From Lepas anatifera (lineage: Eukaryota; Arthropoda; Thecostraca; Lepadidae), in the NCBI GenBank assembly GCA_034440635.1, contig JAOTON010001703.1:702243-766242 (forward strand): a DNA stretch of 64,000 bases, given 5' to 3'. The notes under the pieces were generated by a model. The model did not search any database and had not been told where the DNA came from. It worked only from the letters and a program-made list of their open reading frames with translations. Positions 11,630-23,622 of this stretch are shown here, piece by piece (position 1 is the stretch's first letter; the number at the start of each line of letters is the position of its first letter). A program made the translations under genes and the position numbers.

Positions 11630-12466
11630 CACGCGCATTGACGGGGGGCGGGTACCCGCCCCCTCGGGTTTTTCAAAGACAGTAGAAAAACGGCGGCGCG
11701 TAGCGCCATTACTTGGTATACCTTTTCCCTCATCATTTTTACAACTTCTCTGAAAATTTTAAGGTTAGGTCATCTCAGGTCAGGTCATCAGTACAGGTCA
11801 AGTGACACGACCTCAAAAAAGTTTAAGATGGCATAAGTCGGAGCAGGGTGAACTTATCCGATTGAAACTCATATCACATAATGGCCCCACCGAGTTCTCT
11901 AACATATTTTTCGGTATTTTTTGATATCGATGACCTAAGGTCAGGTACGAGGCATGACCTCTCCATTGGAAATACATGGGAAAAATTGTTTTTACGGAAT
12001 AACTCAGTAACGGATGGTGATAGAGCATTTATTTTAGCTGCATTAAACTCGCCTGTGCTTTGCGGTTCTAATGATATGCATTTTATATAATTTGACCCTG
12101 ACCTGACCTCAGGTCAGGTCAAATCCTTGAGTTAACCTAGCAAGGTCAAATTATACATCATTCGATTCGGCTTGCTAAGAGGATTCATATAGTTTAAGTC
12201 GTTTTGCTCTATCTTTACTTGTTCAGATGTAATGCCCGAAAAGCTGAATTTTACATGTTATCCCTATGACGGGCATGTTTTGACCTCTCGTGACCTTAAA
12301 TGTGACCTGACAAAAAAATGGTCCAAATGTTTTCGATGGAGAAGTGGATGGGCAGTCCAACGCCATTTACCGTTTTTCGCTACCTACCGTGGTTCTCGAG
12401 ATCTTAGGGGGGCGGGTACCCGCCCCCGTCAATGCGAAGGTGGCTCAGACCCCGTCAATGCGCGTG
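11630..12466 (+). mobile_element. TTAA-family non-autonomous DNA element, intact copy
   Basis: Flanked by TTAA at 11626-11629 and 12467-12470. Left terminus CACGCGCATTGACGGGG; the right terminus is the same on the complement, followed inward after GTCTGAGCCACCTT by a second copy of the terminal motif. The 837-bp interior is closely related to 50220-51017 (shared block CGGCGGCGCGTAGCGCCA and much of the central region) and is rich in AGGTCA/TGACC. There is no transposase. The length, TTAA sites and long GC-rich ends fit a MITE mobilised in trans. Confidence 0.87.
12099..12121 (+). promoter_or_regulatory. 23-bp palindrome of tandem TGACC / GGTCA half-sites
   Basis: Two TGACC-type half-sites are followed by two mirror-image GGTCA-type half-sites around a single central base; the arms pair perfectly over 11 nt. 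It lies in the centre of the TTAA element at 11630-12466. A slightly mutated equivalent is present near 46723-46745 in the related element on the opposite strand. It could be a nuclear-receptor site or a transposase-binding palindrome. Confidence 0.5.
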
Positions 12467-12619
12467 TTAAGTAATGAAAGCACGCAAATCAACCCACACG
12501 TACACAGCACGAGGTAAACATTGGCCGTGCATTGAACAGAATCACTGAAACAGAGCTAAAAGGGCTGCTACCTGAAACTCATGAAGTCAGTTCTGAGGAA
12601 GTGACGTTTCTCGGTACAC

Positions 12620-12778
12620 CCCACTGAAGACAAGGCATGACACTGGTGCGCCTCACTGAAGACAAGACATGACACTGGTGCGCCTCACTGAAGACAAGAC
12701 ATGACACTGGTGCGCCTCACTGAAGACAAGACATGATGCTGATGCGCCTCACTGAAGACAAGACATGGCACTGAAGTG
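12620..12778 (+). repeat. 32-bp minisatellite, five units
   Basis: CACTGAAGACAAGACATGAC recurs with exact 32-bp spacing (starts at 12622, 12654, 12686, 12718, 12750), linked by ACTGGTGCGCCT. The last units carry substitutions. No coding meaning seen. Confidence 0.95.
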
Positions 12779-13890
12779 AAGATAAAACTGCTGAGCAGTG
12801 AAAATATGCTGGGAAAGGCCATCCAGCGCTTGCGTAGATGGAAGAATACATCGAAATTGCTTCCTACCAAAAACACTAGTTAGCGGTATCACAAATTCTG
12901 TACCTGCTGCGCAGCACACCTACAGTCAAAACACCCAAACTGCTGACAAGGATCGACGATTTCGTGTCGGTCGGGGAATCATTCAAGTCACAAAGGCCAC
13001 CATAAATATCCCGCTTTGGAGCCATATTTGTGCACATAATCCTAACCGATTACTCCCAGAGAGGGAATGCGGCACCTTCATAATGGAATTTGAAATGAGA
13101 TAGCCAACTGGATTGGTTGCATGCCTTTATGGTGCAATATTTTAGCTAAAATTTTTTACCATCAGAAAAATCGCATTCTAAAAAAAATGTTGCACGTTTA
13201 GTAAATATTCATCTATAACTACGGGTAAGACCCCAGTGTGGATGAAATCGGGCGGGCACCTGATATCGACAATTTGAAGGTTAAATCACAACATGTATGA
13301 GCCTCACATACAGTAGACTCCTAAGAACATGATATTCTCATTTTATACATGACATTTTCAACGCTGAAGCTACCTCCCAGATCTAAGAAGCTATGTGCAA
13401 TGGAATCCACATATAGTTCGTAATGTGGGGCATATTTTGTCTACAAGAAAAATAAAGTAACACTTTTGTACCTTATGCTTAAAACTTTCTGATTGTTTTA
13501 TTTTCTAAGGAAAATATACTATGGCCTGCAATTGACTGAACAATAAACACTGTAAAATGATAATTTTTGGATGCTGAGATGTTTCCGCTCACATTTCGAA
13601 GTTGTCGGTCGTAGTGGCTGAGTATAAATTGTAAAAGCTTTCCCAACGGCGGTGATAATAGTTCCAGAAATACATACCCCAGCTTAAATTCAAAAGTTTT
13701 CGCAATTTTTTGGTGTTTTTTTCGCTATGCAAAATCACTCAGCCCAAAAATGTTGAAAAGGCACAGTACAGCGTGTGTTATTTGACTGTGCACCCCGTGG
13801 TGAAGTTTTGTGTTGATAATAGTTAGCTTTGTGTTGATGCTGCCAATAGTTTTCAGGCAATGGGTAAAAATAACTAAAAATTAGGATCAT
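12779..13890. other. No gene recognised
   Basis: AT-rich sequence; no coding frame or repeat boundary recognised. Confidence 0.5.
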
Positions 13891-13891
13891 C

Positions 13892-14098
13892 GGGGCCGGG
13901 GTGGCCTAGTGGCTTCGTTGCCAGTCTACGGATCGGATGGCATGGATTAACGTGGGTTCAATCCCCACGGCGGGAAACCGCCTTCTGTGTCCGATCTGAC
14001 CCGGTGGAGAGGATCCTTAAACACTCACGCCAATACTCCCTGTAATTGGGCAAGTGTGCCTGTTGGGAGTGCCCCTAATAAAATAAAATAAAATAAAA
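13892..14098 (+). mobile_element. SINE family C, copy 1 (tRNA-derived)
   Basis: The tRNA-like head has a canonical A box TGGCCTAGTGG (13902-13912) and a perfect B box GGTTCAATCCC (13955-13965), followed by a body (CCGATCTGACCCGGTGGAGA) and an AATAAA-repeat tail typical of a SINE 3' end. A second copy, about 90% identical by eye, lies on the minus strand at 61667-61881 inside a Penelope-like element. The tRNA part has lost cloverleaf pairing, so this is not a working tRNA gene. No clear target duplication was found. Confidence 0.88.
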
Positions 14099-15120
14099 GC
14101 ATATCCCCTACCCTGGAGAGGCAGTCTTTGTTAATGTTGAATGTATGAAGGTGCCCAACCGATTCCGTATGGGTACCATATAACAAACACTCATAAGAAC
14201 AGTTCAGAGCAAAATTCCTGCCACAGCATCCGCTTGGGATATCGTGGTATATGCTTGCAATTTTCCAGAAAATGCCATATTTTCTTTAGTAAAGGGGTGT
14301 GTATGTGAGCACGTAAAGCATGACTCTAGTGCTGATCTGTGCAGTCCAGTTGTTTTGCAGGGGCAGATATGCAAACCAAGTTTTCGCCTGCTCGAACCAG
14401 TAATTTCTGAGATATGAAAGAAGGGTGCCCGCTGGCGCACATGGCGTAGGACTTCAAATGTAACCAATACTATATTGTTCTTAGAGTAGCCCGAATAAAT
14501 GTTGAAAATTTCATGACGATGCAGAGGCGTGGACTTCCAAAAATGATCAGGGCGCCTAAATTTGAACGAAAAGTAAATGGCCACATATTAAATCAGATAG
14601 CATAATGCTATCATTGCTTAAGTCATCACAAAGTCTATTTCAATCTTGAAGATTATAAACAATAAAATCGAATGAGTACTTTAACGCTAACTTGATAATC
14701 CATTGTGGGTGCCCGGGCACCCCCAAAGAGATATAAGTTCACACCTCTGCATAGTACCGCTCATTATGATCACCAGCACCCCAACACCGCTCGAGACCGT
14801 TCAGCTACCGTTACCACTGGCATGTGCCGTGGTATAAAGGTTTTGCAATATCATTTTTGCTTTTTGAACATACTCAAAAACAATAACCGTTCGAAATCTG
14901 TCGCTCCTCAAAAGAATTGATCTAACATTGCTTGATATTTTCTTAGTGTCCTCTCCAATCCTCGTACCTGCATTTCAGTACTCTGTATTTTTTTCAGTCG
15001 GTACGGAAACTTTGATTGAAAAATCAACACCTACCAAAAATTATTTGTTCTAGTTCTAGTTCTACCGTGTATTGACCAAAATCATCAAGTTGATTGTTTT
15101 GTCAATGCGAGTGTCCGTAG
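14099..15120. other. No gene recognised
   Basis: A 126-codon minus-strand frame (14204-14584) and a few shorter ones are present but show no domain, repeat or splice context that I can support. Confidence 0.45.
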
Positions 15121-15187
15121 TTTACACATCTCAAAAAGAAGAATAAAAAATTTACATATGAGGTTACAATGCATGGATGGAAGATGA

Positions 15188-16200
15188 TTAATGTTTACAC
15201 AAAAGAGTCACAAATGAGTCGAGTGAAGCAGCTTCCACAGTTGCATGGGGCAAGTTGTTCCAATCTCGGATGGTTTTCGGGAGAAAAGCGTGAAGGTGAT
15301 AGTCCGCTTTGCATCGTGGTGCCAGAAACTGCTGATTGTGTCCCCGTTGTGATCTTGGCGGGAGCGGCATAAGTTTACTCTTAAAGCCTTCTGCATCCAT
15401 CATGCCATGTTTTATCTTATAAAGCGTCGTAAGCCGAGCTTTTTTCCGTCGCTCTTCAAGAGATGGCCATTTGAGCTCTTTTAGCATTGATGTTACGCTG
15501 GTCGTTCTCCGGTAGTCTCTCATAACGAACATTGCCGCCCTACGTTGAATATTTTCTATTCTGTTGATGCTCTGCTGATGGTGAGGGTCCCAGACGGCAC
15601 TCGCATATTCTAAAATGGGACGTACATATACCTTATGCGCAGCTTCTTTGATCTTTCGGGAGCTGATTTTCAAATTCCTCTTCAAGAAACAAGAGATTTG
15701 TTGGCCTTGGAACAAGTCTTCTCGATGTGCTCATTCCAGCTGCAGTCCTTGCTGAGGGTGACTCCTAAGTATTTGGCATTCCGGACAGTCTCCAACGTGT
15801 GACCGTGCAGAACATATTGGTATGGTAGGAGTTCTTTGCCTCGGGTTGCCTGAAGTGAGGTACACTTCTGTGGATCAAACTTCATTTCCCACTTGGTCTC
15901 TCAGAGTGCAAGCTCGTTGAGGTCTCGTTGGAGACTTTGCTGATCTGCGACACTCGTTACATCATTGTAGACTGCAGTGTCGTCAGCAAATAAAGGTGCA
16001 CGTGCCCTTAAGTTGTCCGGAAGGTCATTTATATAGACCAAGAAAAGGCACGGGCCGAGAACACTTCCCTGTGTGACTCCAGACTTGACATGAATGAATT
16101 CAGACCTGACACCGTTGACAACCACTGCTTGCCTCCTATCGCGAAGGAAGTCGGAAATCCATGTGCTGAATTTTCCCCCACTACACATTTGTTTTGCTAA
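15188..16200 (-). pseudogene. LINE reverse transcriptase pseudogene (CR1/Jockey-like)
   Basis: Minus-strand remnant of a non-LTR retrotransposon ORF2, 5'-truncated near 16200. Visible motifs in order: a WISDFLRDRRQ-type block, the GVTQGSVLGPCLF motif of RT domain 4, the catalytic FADD motif (about 15985-15995), then the thumb (KYLGVTLS; PILEYASAVWDP; the IQRRAA and WNNLP blocks typical of CR1/Jockey-like C-termini), ending at a stop at 15188. Two lesions are readable: an in-frame TGA just after residue Leu at 15901, where family proteins usually have Trp, consistent with a TGG-to-TGA change, and a one-base frameshift near 15690. The fragment therefore encodes RT only in pieces and is inactive. 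No APE endonuclease domain or poly-A signal is present. Confidence 0.9.
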
Positions 16201-16204
16201 GTAT

Positions 16205-18720
16205 CACCATTTTCCATCCTTGACACGACTTATGAGGTCACTCACTGCCTTAGCTCCACAAAAATAGCTATAATTCGAAAACTGAGTGTTGAACTTCTTG
16301 ACCTTAGAACTATACCCGACTTCTGATAACTAATCATACTAATAAACAATAACTAACCAGGAATGCGACGTTACCCGGGAGGTTAATAGTGGATTATTGT
16401 AGTATACAAACTCATTTCAAGCCTAAAAATAGAAAGTCGGACAATCACGGTTAGACAGCCGTGCACAGTGGCTTCTGGCTACCTGGAGACCGAGTGGCGG
16501 CGGTATCCAAAGATGTGATAAGGAAATGGCCGACGCTAAAGGAATGCAGTGATGTTCATGCTATTAAGATATACATACCTACCTACTCAGTGAACTGCCC
16601 CGTGGATCCTGTGATTTCCGGTGGACACTCTTTGTTAACACGGTAAGACTTCAATCCATGCAGTATATTTCATACACTACACGCAGCACACACACACAAA
16701 AGTAAGGCCCCATTAAGAACTCATTCTCATATTTTTCAAGTACTATCAACACGCCGCACTGCACAAACACCTAACCCGTATACCCGCCCACTTGCATAGA
16801 ACGTCCCCTAGGTTCACCTGTCCCCTCCCTCAGTCTGACAGCAGGCACAACCACCACCATTCTCAACACACACATGCTGGTGTTATAATCCGCCACGCGA
16901 CCCCTCCCCACCGAGGCTAGAGCTCTGCGTCAGCGGTGCCTAGCGTGACCTTTCTAACCTCTGTGCCCGCAGGCAATCGGCAGTCAGTGGATGGCGGCCG
17001 CTGATTGGTGGAGGCGCGTTCACATGTATTGCGAGAAATTCAGCGGAAATTTATACGTGAAAATGATAGAGCTTTACACCGTAGACCAGGAGATGTATTA
17101 GCATTAGATTTTTCAAACATTCCTATCCATACTTTGCCCTCTATTGGCTTGAATATCTGTTCCACCACCCGAGGCCGTCTTGCCTTCGGTACAGGCAAGA
17201 CGGCGGCATTCAGCACAGGCTAGCCAGCGGCCCAGTTCGCTGAAATCAGGAGTGTTGCGAGATGGGTTTCTGCTGAGTAGAAATGAGTGGGGCCCGGCCC
17301 AAAAGTAACCGAGGGAAAGAGGAGAGAGATGTGCATAAAACTAAAATTTAGCCGTCAGACGAGTAATAGAGAGAGGACTAATAGGCAGCGCTGCCGAAGT
17401 ACAACCCAATAATATACCAGAAGAAGGAAGTACGTGTTGCTTTTTTCCGTGCTTGACGGTGAAAAGGCAAACAAACTAATTCGAGGCTCAAAACATTGTC
17501 GATGTTTCAACGTATTTCATCTTTCTGACGCCATACCGCGAAAACTAAATCTCTATAGCGAAACCCAAAAGTCATAGGCGACGAAATGTTTTTGTCTAAG
17601 GAGGCCACTCTTAATGGATCCATCATACTAACGTGGATTTTCGGAAACTAGTGAAGGCACCCAATTACGAAACCTGACAATTACATCAGCATTAAGAGAA
17701 TAATTGTATTATAAACACTGTACACTACAGCCCCCTTAAGCACATGAAACTAAGCTGCACTGCTCAATATATAAAAAAACCATACTGAGCGACTGGGTAT
17801 CTCACATTCAGAGATAGAAATCCACACAGCAGCCCTGTAGGCACTTTCAAAGTTTCATTTATTAGACGCTGAACATACACCTAGGAAACATACTCCTGAA
17901 ACATTAAACACTTTTCTTAAGAAATGTAGAATAAGTGACAGTGGAGGAATTATATACCCACCAGTTGGACCTAGTCTTTATGGTCCGAATGGTACCACCG
18001 ATGGAGACTATCAAGTGCTATTTCCCCAGCTCTATGGCCTTGTGAGTGATAAAGCGCTGGAAAAGTGGCGCTTCATGAACTCGACGACTCCACAATGTAT
18101 TATGATCGGTGGTCCGATACGGATCGTATTTTGACCATGAAAACTAAGTCTTACAGCTTCTGCCCAGTGGAAAGATCCATCTTGTGGTAAGGGCCTCAGT
18201 AACCTAAGTAGCTGGAGCATCTAAAAAAATCTTCATGTGGTTCTGATTATCATTTCTATGATAATGAGGCTCCTAAACAACTTAAGGATAGCGCCAGAGA
18301 GTTTTTCTAATCGAACAAAAGAAACTGTGATGTCGACCGTTTTCGCTGTTTCACAAGTATTATTTCTACGACTGTGCTCCGCTGCAGATTTTGCCAATAA
18401 ATTTGGGTTTACATTTTCTGTGAGCTGTCATGGTCTAAACCAGGGTATACCCTATGGGTGGCAAAATCAAACGCGTGATTATTTGATACGCAGGCATTCA
18501 CACCGCTCGATACCGCACACAGGGGTGCGCTCTAATTTATTTGTATCTGAGGCGCTGTATTTGGCGTTGTTAAGTACTTTTTAAATGACAGCATTTACCC
18601 CTGTCAATAAGTCATAACCAAATCATTATATTTGCAAAAAACATCCAAACATGCTAAAAAATAATGACATGGGTTCCTGACATATTTTAGGGTATACGGC
18701 GAGAAGGTCAAAGGTCAGTT
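16205..18720. other. No confident gene; one hairpin
   Basis: Includes a GC-richer stretch (16900-17230) with a 36-codon frame starting at 16992 (Met-Ala-Ala-Ala start) that I cannot assign. No repeat termini recognised. Confidence 0.45.
17174..17204 (+). other. Perfect 11-bp stem hairpin
   Basis: GCCGTCTTGCC and GGCAAGACGGC pair perfectly around a 9-nt loop. No T-tract follows and the context is eukaryotic, so it is not called a terminator. Confidence 0.6.
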
Positions 18721-18724
18721 ATCA

Positions 18725-19095
18725 GCCGCCCCGGTAGCTCAGTTCGTAGAGCGTTGGGCTTCGGCCCGCTGCTCAGAAGCATGCACTGGCAGTGCATGCC
18801 CAAGCTTGGGATCGGTTCCCCTGAGACGCTCCGGCGCTCAATATCTATCGGCTGGCAACGTGACGCTGGCATACGTAGATCGGCTGGCAACTGACTGGTA
18901 GAGGGTGACCTGAGCGGGGCGGCCGTCCCTGTGCTTTGTGGGACGTTAAACTTTGACTTCTAAATTGATCCTTCATTGTGGGAGCTGCTCGTTCGGGTGG
19001 TGGGGTCGGGATCTCCGTGACAAGTCCATTGATGACTTTAGTTAGACTCTGACTCAAAAGACGGAATTTGCAACAACTGGGACAAAATTTGTATG
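18725..19095 (+). mobile_element. SINE family A, copy 1 (tRNA-derived, about 370 bp)
   Basis: The head reads GGTAGCTCAGTT with an A box differing by one base from TAGCTCAGTTGG, a B-box-like GGATCGGTTCC, and an intervening 21-bp palindrome (GCATGCACTG, G, CAGTGCATGC). The body (GCGGGGCGGCCGTCCCTGTG, then TTTGTGGGACGTTAAAC) and the GACAAAATTT tail are shared with copies at 23252 and 36201. Three full-length dispersed copies with common head, body and 3' end define a SINE family. The partner LINE cannot be identified here. Confidence 0.88.
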
Positions 19096-19960
19096 AAAAG
19101 GATTTTGTTCAGTGTTTTAGTGCCATTTTTGTGCTCGTGCTTAATCTTCCTCGCTGTTTTTTAATTGTTTGACTTACATTTGGCGGAGAAAGAAAAACGA
19201 CAAAGCGACAGGACAAAACGTTCATGGAACAGATGATTTGGCTTGAAGGAAAGTTCAAACAGGCCCTGGATGATGTAGCCTGAATTACCTTGCTCAAAGG
19301 CTTCAAAACGAGTTTTTTGGGTGATCATTGGAAATTTTCCGGTGCAAGTTTTGCCAGTATAAGAGTAATAAATAATCAGTGTTTTATATTGAGAATAATG
19401 TCATTCTGGATTTGTATTTATACTTTAGGAGTGTTACAATGAGTAGGCATGCAACCAGCAACCCAGCTTTCATTTTTGGTAATATTGTTGTGTTTTATAC
19501 TAGATATAGTAGGCCCTCGGACTGTTATGTCATGACATGGTATTAACCAGCAGAAACGCAACAGAAGAGGGGCTGCTGATCAACACCCGACATCAGGTAA
19601 TATGTCGATACATACAGATGTTAACAAATTTGTACGAATGTTTCAAAACACCTGCTGCCACAGACTAAAAGTCCCCAAGATGCCTTCTGTTGATTTGAAA
19701 TACTTTCTTCCATGTGCTGGTGTCACTGTGAACGAATTGCGAAGTGAAAAATATGCACCTAAATCAGCTATGGTGAATAACTTTTACTTTGCTGTATCTT
19801 ATGGACGCATCACTGCTTACGCAGGGGCCATGCAATAAGTTATCTTGCAGGTCTGTATGCACATACATTGCTAATTGTCTGAGGACTTTTGTTGCTTGGA
19901 AAACATATTCAGCTGCAGGTCAGATGCAGAATGCCACCATAACACCCGTTTGGATATTCA
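19096..19960. other. No gene recognised
   Basis: Short frames only; no recognised repeat. Confidence 0.45.
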
Positions 19961-19964
19961 TCCA

Positions 19965-20350
19965 GTTGGGCCTACCCTAGTAAGGGACTAGGGATCACTT
20001 CACATTTCCTTTCGCTGTAAGGGAATGGGATTGATTATTGCTAACTGGCTAAAGTTAGCTAATTGGCTGCAAAGTTAGGACATGGGCCTTCAATTCCCCA
20101 GTAAGCGGGATGGCAGCGTTTACTGGCAAAACCCCGCTGGTAGAGGTATAGTAAAGCTTATTAGGGCCACGGGGCCTTGTTTTTTTAGTTCGTACCTGAC
20201 TGATAAAATCCCGTTGGGTTTACCTTAGAAGTGGACTAGGAATCACTTCACGTTTAATTCCCTTGCAATGGAATGGAGACATTTGTTTTTACTATTGCCA
20301 ACTCGCTACAGTTGCTAACATTTACTTTTGCTAACTGGCTGTTAACAGTA
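19965..20350 (+). repeat. Local direct duplication, two diverged units 248 bp apart
   Basis: The segment starting GTTGGGCCTACCCTAG at 19965 recurs in diverged form at 20213 (GTTGGGTTTACCTTAG), with shared GACTAGG.ATCACTTCAC and AATGG...TTGCTAACTGGCT-type words following. No coding frame spans it. It could be a decayed tandem repeat or paired termini of an old element. Confidence 0.5.
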
Positions 20351-22078
20351 TGGGAGCACGCTCCATGAGTAGGGGTGAACTAGTTTGAGACTGGTCAGTT
20401 TGCCATTATGCCTAAGACCGGTGCACCCCGGTAATTTGGCTTCAGCGTGGATCCGCCACGTGGCTCGCAGCGGCTATTCCCTGTCAGGATAACGCCTTGA
20501 AAGAGCCGACGGAGTCGAGGTCAACTCCAAATACACCCTGTTTCTCTGCAAGCGGCCCGTTCTGGGACAAATGAAATACCCAACTGAGGCTTTCTCGGTA
20601 TGCTCGATCACAGGCTATCTCGGTTCAAATTCCTTTGTAAAGGTACCACATTTCATTTAGACAAAACCTATCTAAACTTCACCCAACATTGTAACAAAAA
20701 ACGTGGGCAATGAAAGCTTCCTCTCGTGTTTACTTTCTGTGAATATTGCCGTGTTTAGATATTTGTGTTAGATCCAAAAGCTCTCGGAATATTGACAGGT
20801 CGCTTTAAGAATGTTCTGAGAAAATGGCATTGTGGATCAAGCAAAATCCTGTTATTGCCACTGCTACATCTCACTTGTATTCGCTGTAACCAAACAGACA
20901 ACTCAAGGTTCAGTCAGTTTTAAGCTCTCTTGCTTCGGCCATTTTTCTTCTTCTTGGTGAGGACAGAGAAATGGATGGTCCTTTTCCATTACCCTTTGAC
21001 CAATAGCTGCTGACGGCTGGGTGCCGGCGACATTCATGTCTGCATTGTGTTCACGGTGCCTATGTGGAGAAAAACATCCTTACTCAGTCTGCACCATGGT
21101 GATAAAAACAAGCACACATAGGCAGGATAGTTCGGCGACGACAAGCTTCAGTAATTGAGGGAAGGGTAATGGGGATTTAGGGCGTGCATTGAAAGGAAGC
21201 TGAATACTCCTATACGTCTTATTTCGTGTTGCAAAGAAGAAACCGGGTAGAACATCAATTTTCCGTGCCGATCAATTGCGCATCACGTATGACAGGGGCT
21301 CGTCCACAGATGACGAATACGTGGGGTGGGGAGTCAGCCACAGCGGTATCAAGCGTCCCAGGGCGAGGGAGGGGCTGATCCCAATCGTTACGCACCGCTC
21401 AAAACTTTGGGAAATAGGAAGGTAATATTGACGAAATGGCGAGTTAAATAGAAGGACTGCATGGGCGTTGAGGCGGGCAGACTGGGGCAACGCGTCTAAC
21501 CACTTTCAATCAGAAAAAGTTCTGATTTCAGCCGTATTGGCGAAATGGTTTGACGGCTGGTCGGAATGACATTTTGCGGCACGGAATGGGACGGGACTGT
21601 TGGAGGTCCCAAAGGGTCACCGCGCCATGGCCTCTCAAAGTTTCCCTAAATGCCCGACTTCTTCCAAATATTGCTGAAAAAGGATATTTTTTCAAGATTG
21701 TCGGTGTCTACTCCTTCAAAAGGGAATTTCATGGAACTTCCCTTGGAGGGAACTGACATAAACGCGATGGAATGGAATGGACGCTAAGATAGTGTTCAGT
21801 GCTGAACTCAGCCCTTACTTATATTTGTGGTCAGACTGGCGCGCGCCCACGAAGGCTATACCCGGAATACGTCTCTGTCACATGCGAGGCAGTGCCGACA
21901 AACGCCATAGGAGCAGATGGCTTTCGAGAGCACTGACCACACCCGCGCAGAGGGAAGGTGCAGGCTTGAAACAGTACGAAACAAAGACGGACATTCGGTG
22001 AGCAGAAGCAAGAGCTCCTCCGCCACCAGCACAGAACGGAGGAAGGGCGGGGCCGCCAGCGACACTCAAATACAATTA
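20351..22078. other. No gene recognised
   Basis: Mixed sequence; three overlapping 65-98 codon minus-strand frames at 21831-22127 are mutually exclusive and lack known domains. Confidence 0.45.
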
Positions 22079-22080
22079 TA

Positions 22081-22863
22081 CAGGGTGACCTAAAAAAAAC
22101 GGGCCCCAACATTCCAAAGGCCATCAAGTCAATGCTTTGCGTCGGATTTTAATGACACTTTGGGCATAAATACGCTTTTGTGTGTTAAGTCAGATGCCAA
22201 AATATCATAATAACAGAACTGCAACTCTCTATTCCATATCAAATATTCTAGACATCCTATTTTCTTAATCTGTGCTTTTTTGTGCATTGTACTTACAAAT
22301 TTTAAACGCTCCGCAAATTAAATATAAAATTGCAGGACTTTTTCGATAAGCATGCAGCCTAAGACAGCCTCAATGCAGATAATGAAACCAATCCAAGTCA
22401 CTTGGGATGCCCAGAGAAGTGCATTGTCGAGCTTGAAGAGAACTTCAGGGGTTGAGGGCCACCTTGCCTGAGAAATCTGGTGCGCGGGGTAAAACAGTTC
22501 CTCTTTACCTACCCTGAAAACCCCTTAAATATTTTATTTTCGGACTGCAAAAAGGACTGTGTGTAGCCAAAGAGTCCAGGATCACTCCTGTGCTAAAGAA
22601 ATGCAGCCCTGGGAAATATCCAGGACACTACACCGACCACTTATCATGACTTTTCGTCGATTTTTGAGAATGCACGGATACAGAAAATAGGATGTCTAGA
22701 ACATGTATTATGGAACAAAATGTTTATATCCTATTATTTTGATATTTTGGTATCTTACTCAACACACAAAAACGCATTTATGCTCAAAGTTTTATTTAAA
22801 TCCGACGTAAAATATTGACGTTATGGCTATATGAATGTCGGGGCCCGTTTTTGGGTCACCCTG
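22081..22863 (+). mobile_element. Tc1/mariner-type non-autonomous element with long inverted repeats
   Basis: TA dinucleotides flank both ends (22079-22080 and 22864-22865), the target duplication of Tc1/mariner elements. The left end is CAGGGTGACCTAAAAAAA and the right complement is CAGGGTGACCCAAAAACG, the CAGGGTG(A/T)CCCAAAA type of terminus. Similarity between the ends continues inward about 210 bp (shared GCATAAAT.CG.TTTTGTGTG and CTAGACATCCTATTTTCT). The interior of about 360 bp has no frame resembling a DDE transposase, so this 783-bp copy is non-autonomous. Confidence 0.88.
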
Positions 22864-22865
22864 TA

Positions 22866-23200
22866 TAAACAAATGGCTCCATTGTAAGGGGAAGTATATT
22901 TGAGCCGACATACTTTCCCCTTGTTTTAGTCGAAAATTTCACTGCAGTTTTTATCGTGTCTTTCCGAAATCCCCGGAGTTGTGCATTTCCCAGTTGTATT
23001 CTCCTGATGCTACACTGGCATAACATCACGAGACTGCGTCCATTAGCTGCCGTACCTGGCGGTTATTGGCCGCAGTGTTCGGAATGAGACAATGGTTCTG
23101 AGTTCTGAACTCAAGTTTCCATTTTCTTTCACTTGACGAAAGATGAGGATGAAATAATCCAAAGGTAGAAATAAGCTTTAAGGGCACATCTGGCAGGATA
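22866..23200. other. No gene recognised
   Basis: Short unremarkable stretch between the mariner-type element and the 10/11-bp minisatellite. Confidence 0.4.
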
Positions 23201-23202
23201 CA

Positions 23203-23251
23203 ATTCGGTACCAGTCGGATATAAGTCGGTACCAGTCGGCACAAGTTGGAT
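23203..23251 (+). repeat. 10/11-bp minisatellite, left part
   Basis: Four to five units of the form GTCGGTACCA / GTCGGATATAA directly before a SINE. The same repeat resumes after the SINE at about 23623, so the array was split by the insertion. Confidence 0.8.
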
Positions 23252-23622
23252 GCCGCCCCGGTAGCTCAGTTGGTAGAGCGTTGGGCTCCGGCCCGCTGCT
23301 CAGAAGCATGCAGTGGCAGTGCGTGTCCAGGCTTGGGATCGGTTCCACTGAGACGCTCCGGCGCTCAATAGTTTACCCGACATACAGGTCGGCTGGCAAC
23401 TGACTGGTGAGAGGGTGACCTGAGCGGGGCGGCCGTCCCTGTGCTTTGTGGGACGTTAAACTTTGGCTTCTAAATCAACCCTTCATTGTGGGAGCTGCTC
23501 GTTCGGGTGGTGGGGTCGGGGTCTCCGTGACAAGTCCATTGATGACTTGAGTGAGACTCCGACTCCAACAGTCGAACTGAGAACAACTTGGACAAAATTT
23601 ATATTATAAAAGAAAAGAAAAA
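23252..23622 (+). mobile_element. SINE family A, copy 2, inside a minisatellite
   Basis: Best-preserved copy: perfect A box TAGCTCAGTTGG (23262-23273), B-box-like GGATCGGTTCC (23336-23346), the shared GC-rich body and TTTGTGGGACGTTAAAC, and a tail ending in an A-rich AAAAGAAAAGAAAAA run. The flanks AAGTTGGAT (left) and AAGTCGGAT (right) may be the target-site duplication, although the surrounding repeat makes this uncertain. Confidence 0.92.

Noticed and set aside
16992..17102. 36-codon frame starting Met-Ala-Ala-Ala in a GC-rich patch
   Set aside because: Good start context only; too short and without any recognisable feature.
17174..17204. Rho-independent-type terminator
   Set aside because: There is a perfect stem but no following T-tract, and bacterial terminators are not expected in this eukaryotic context.
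21831..22127. Overlapping minus-strand frames with hydrophobic or Cys-rich stretches
   Set aside because: Three mutually exclusive frames in the same stretch, partly running into the mariner-type element; no domain recognised.
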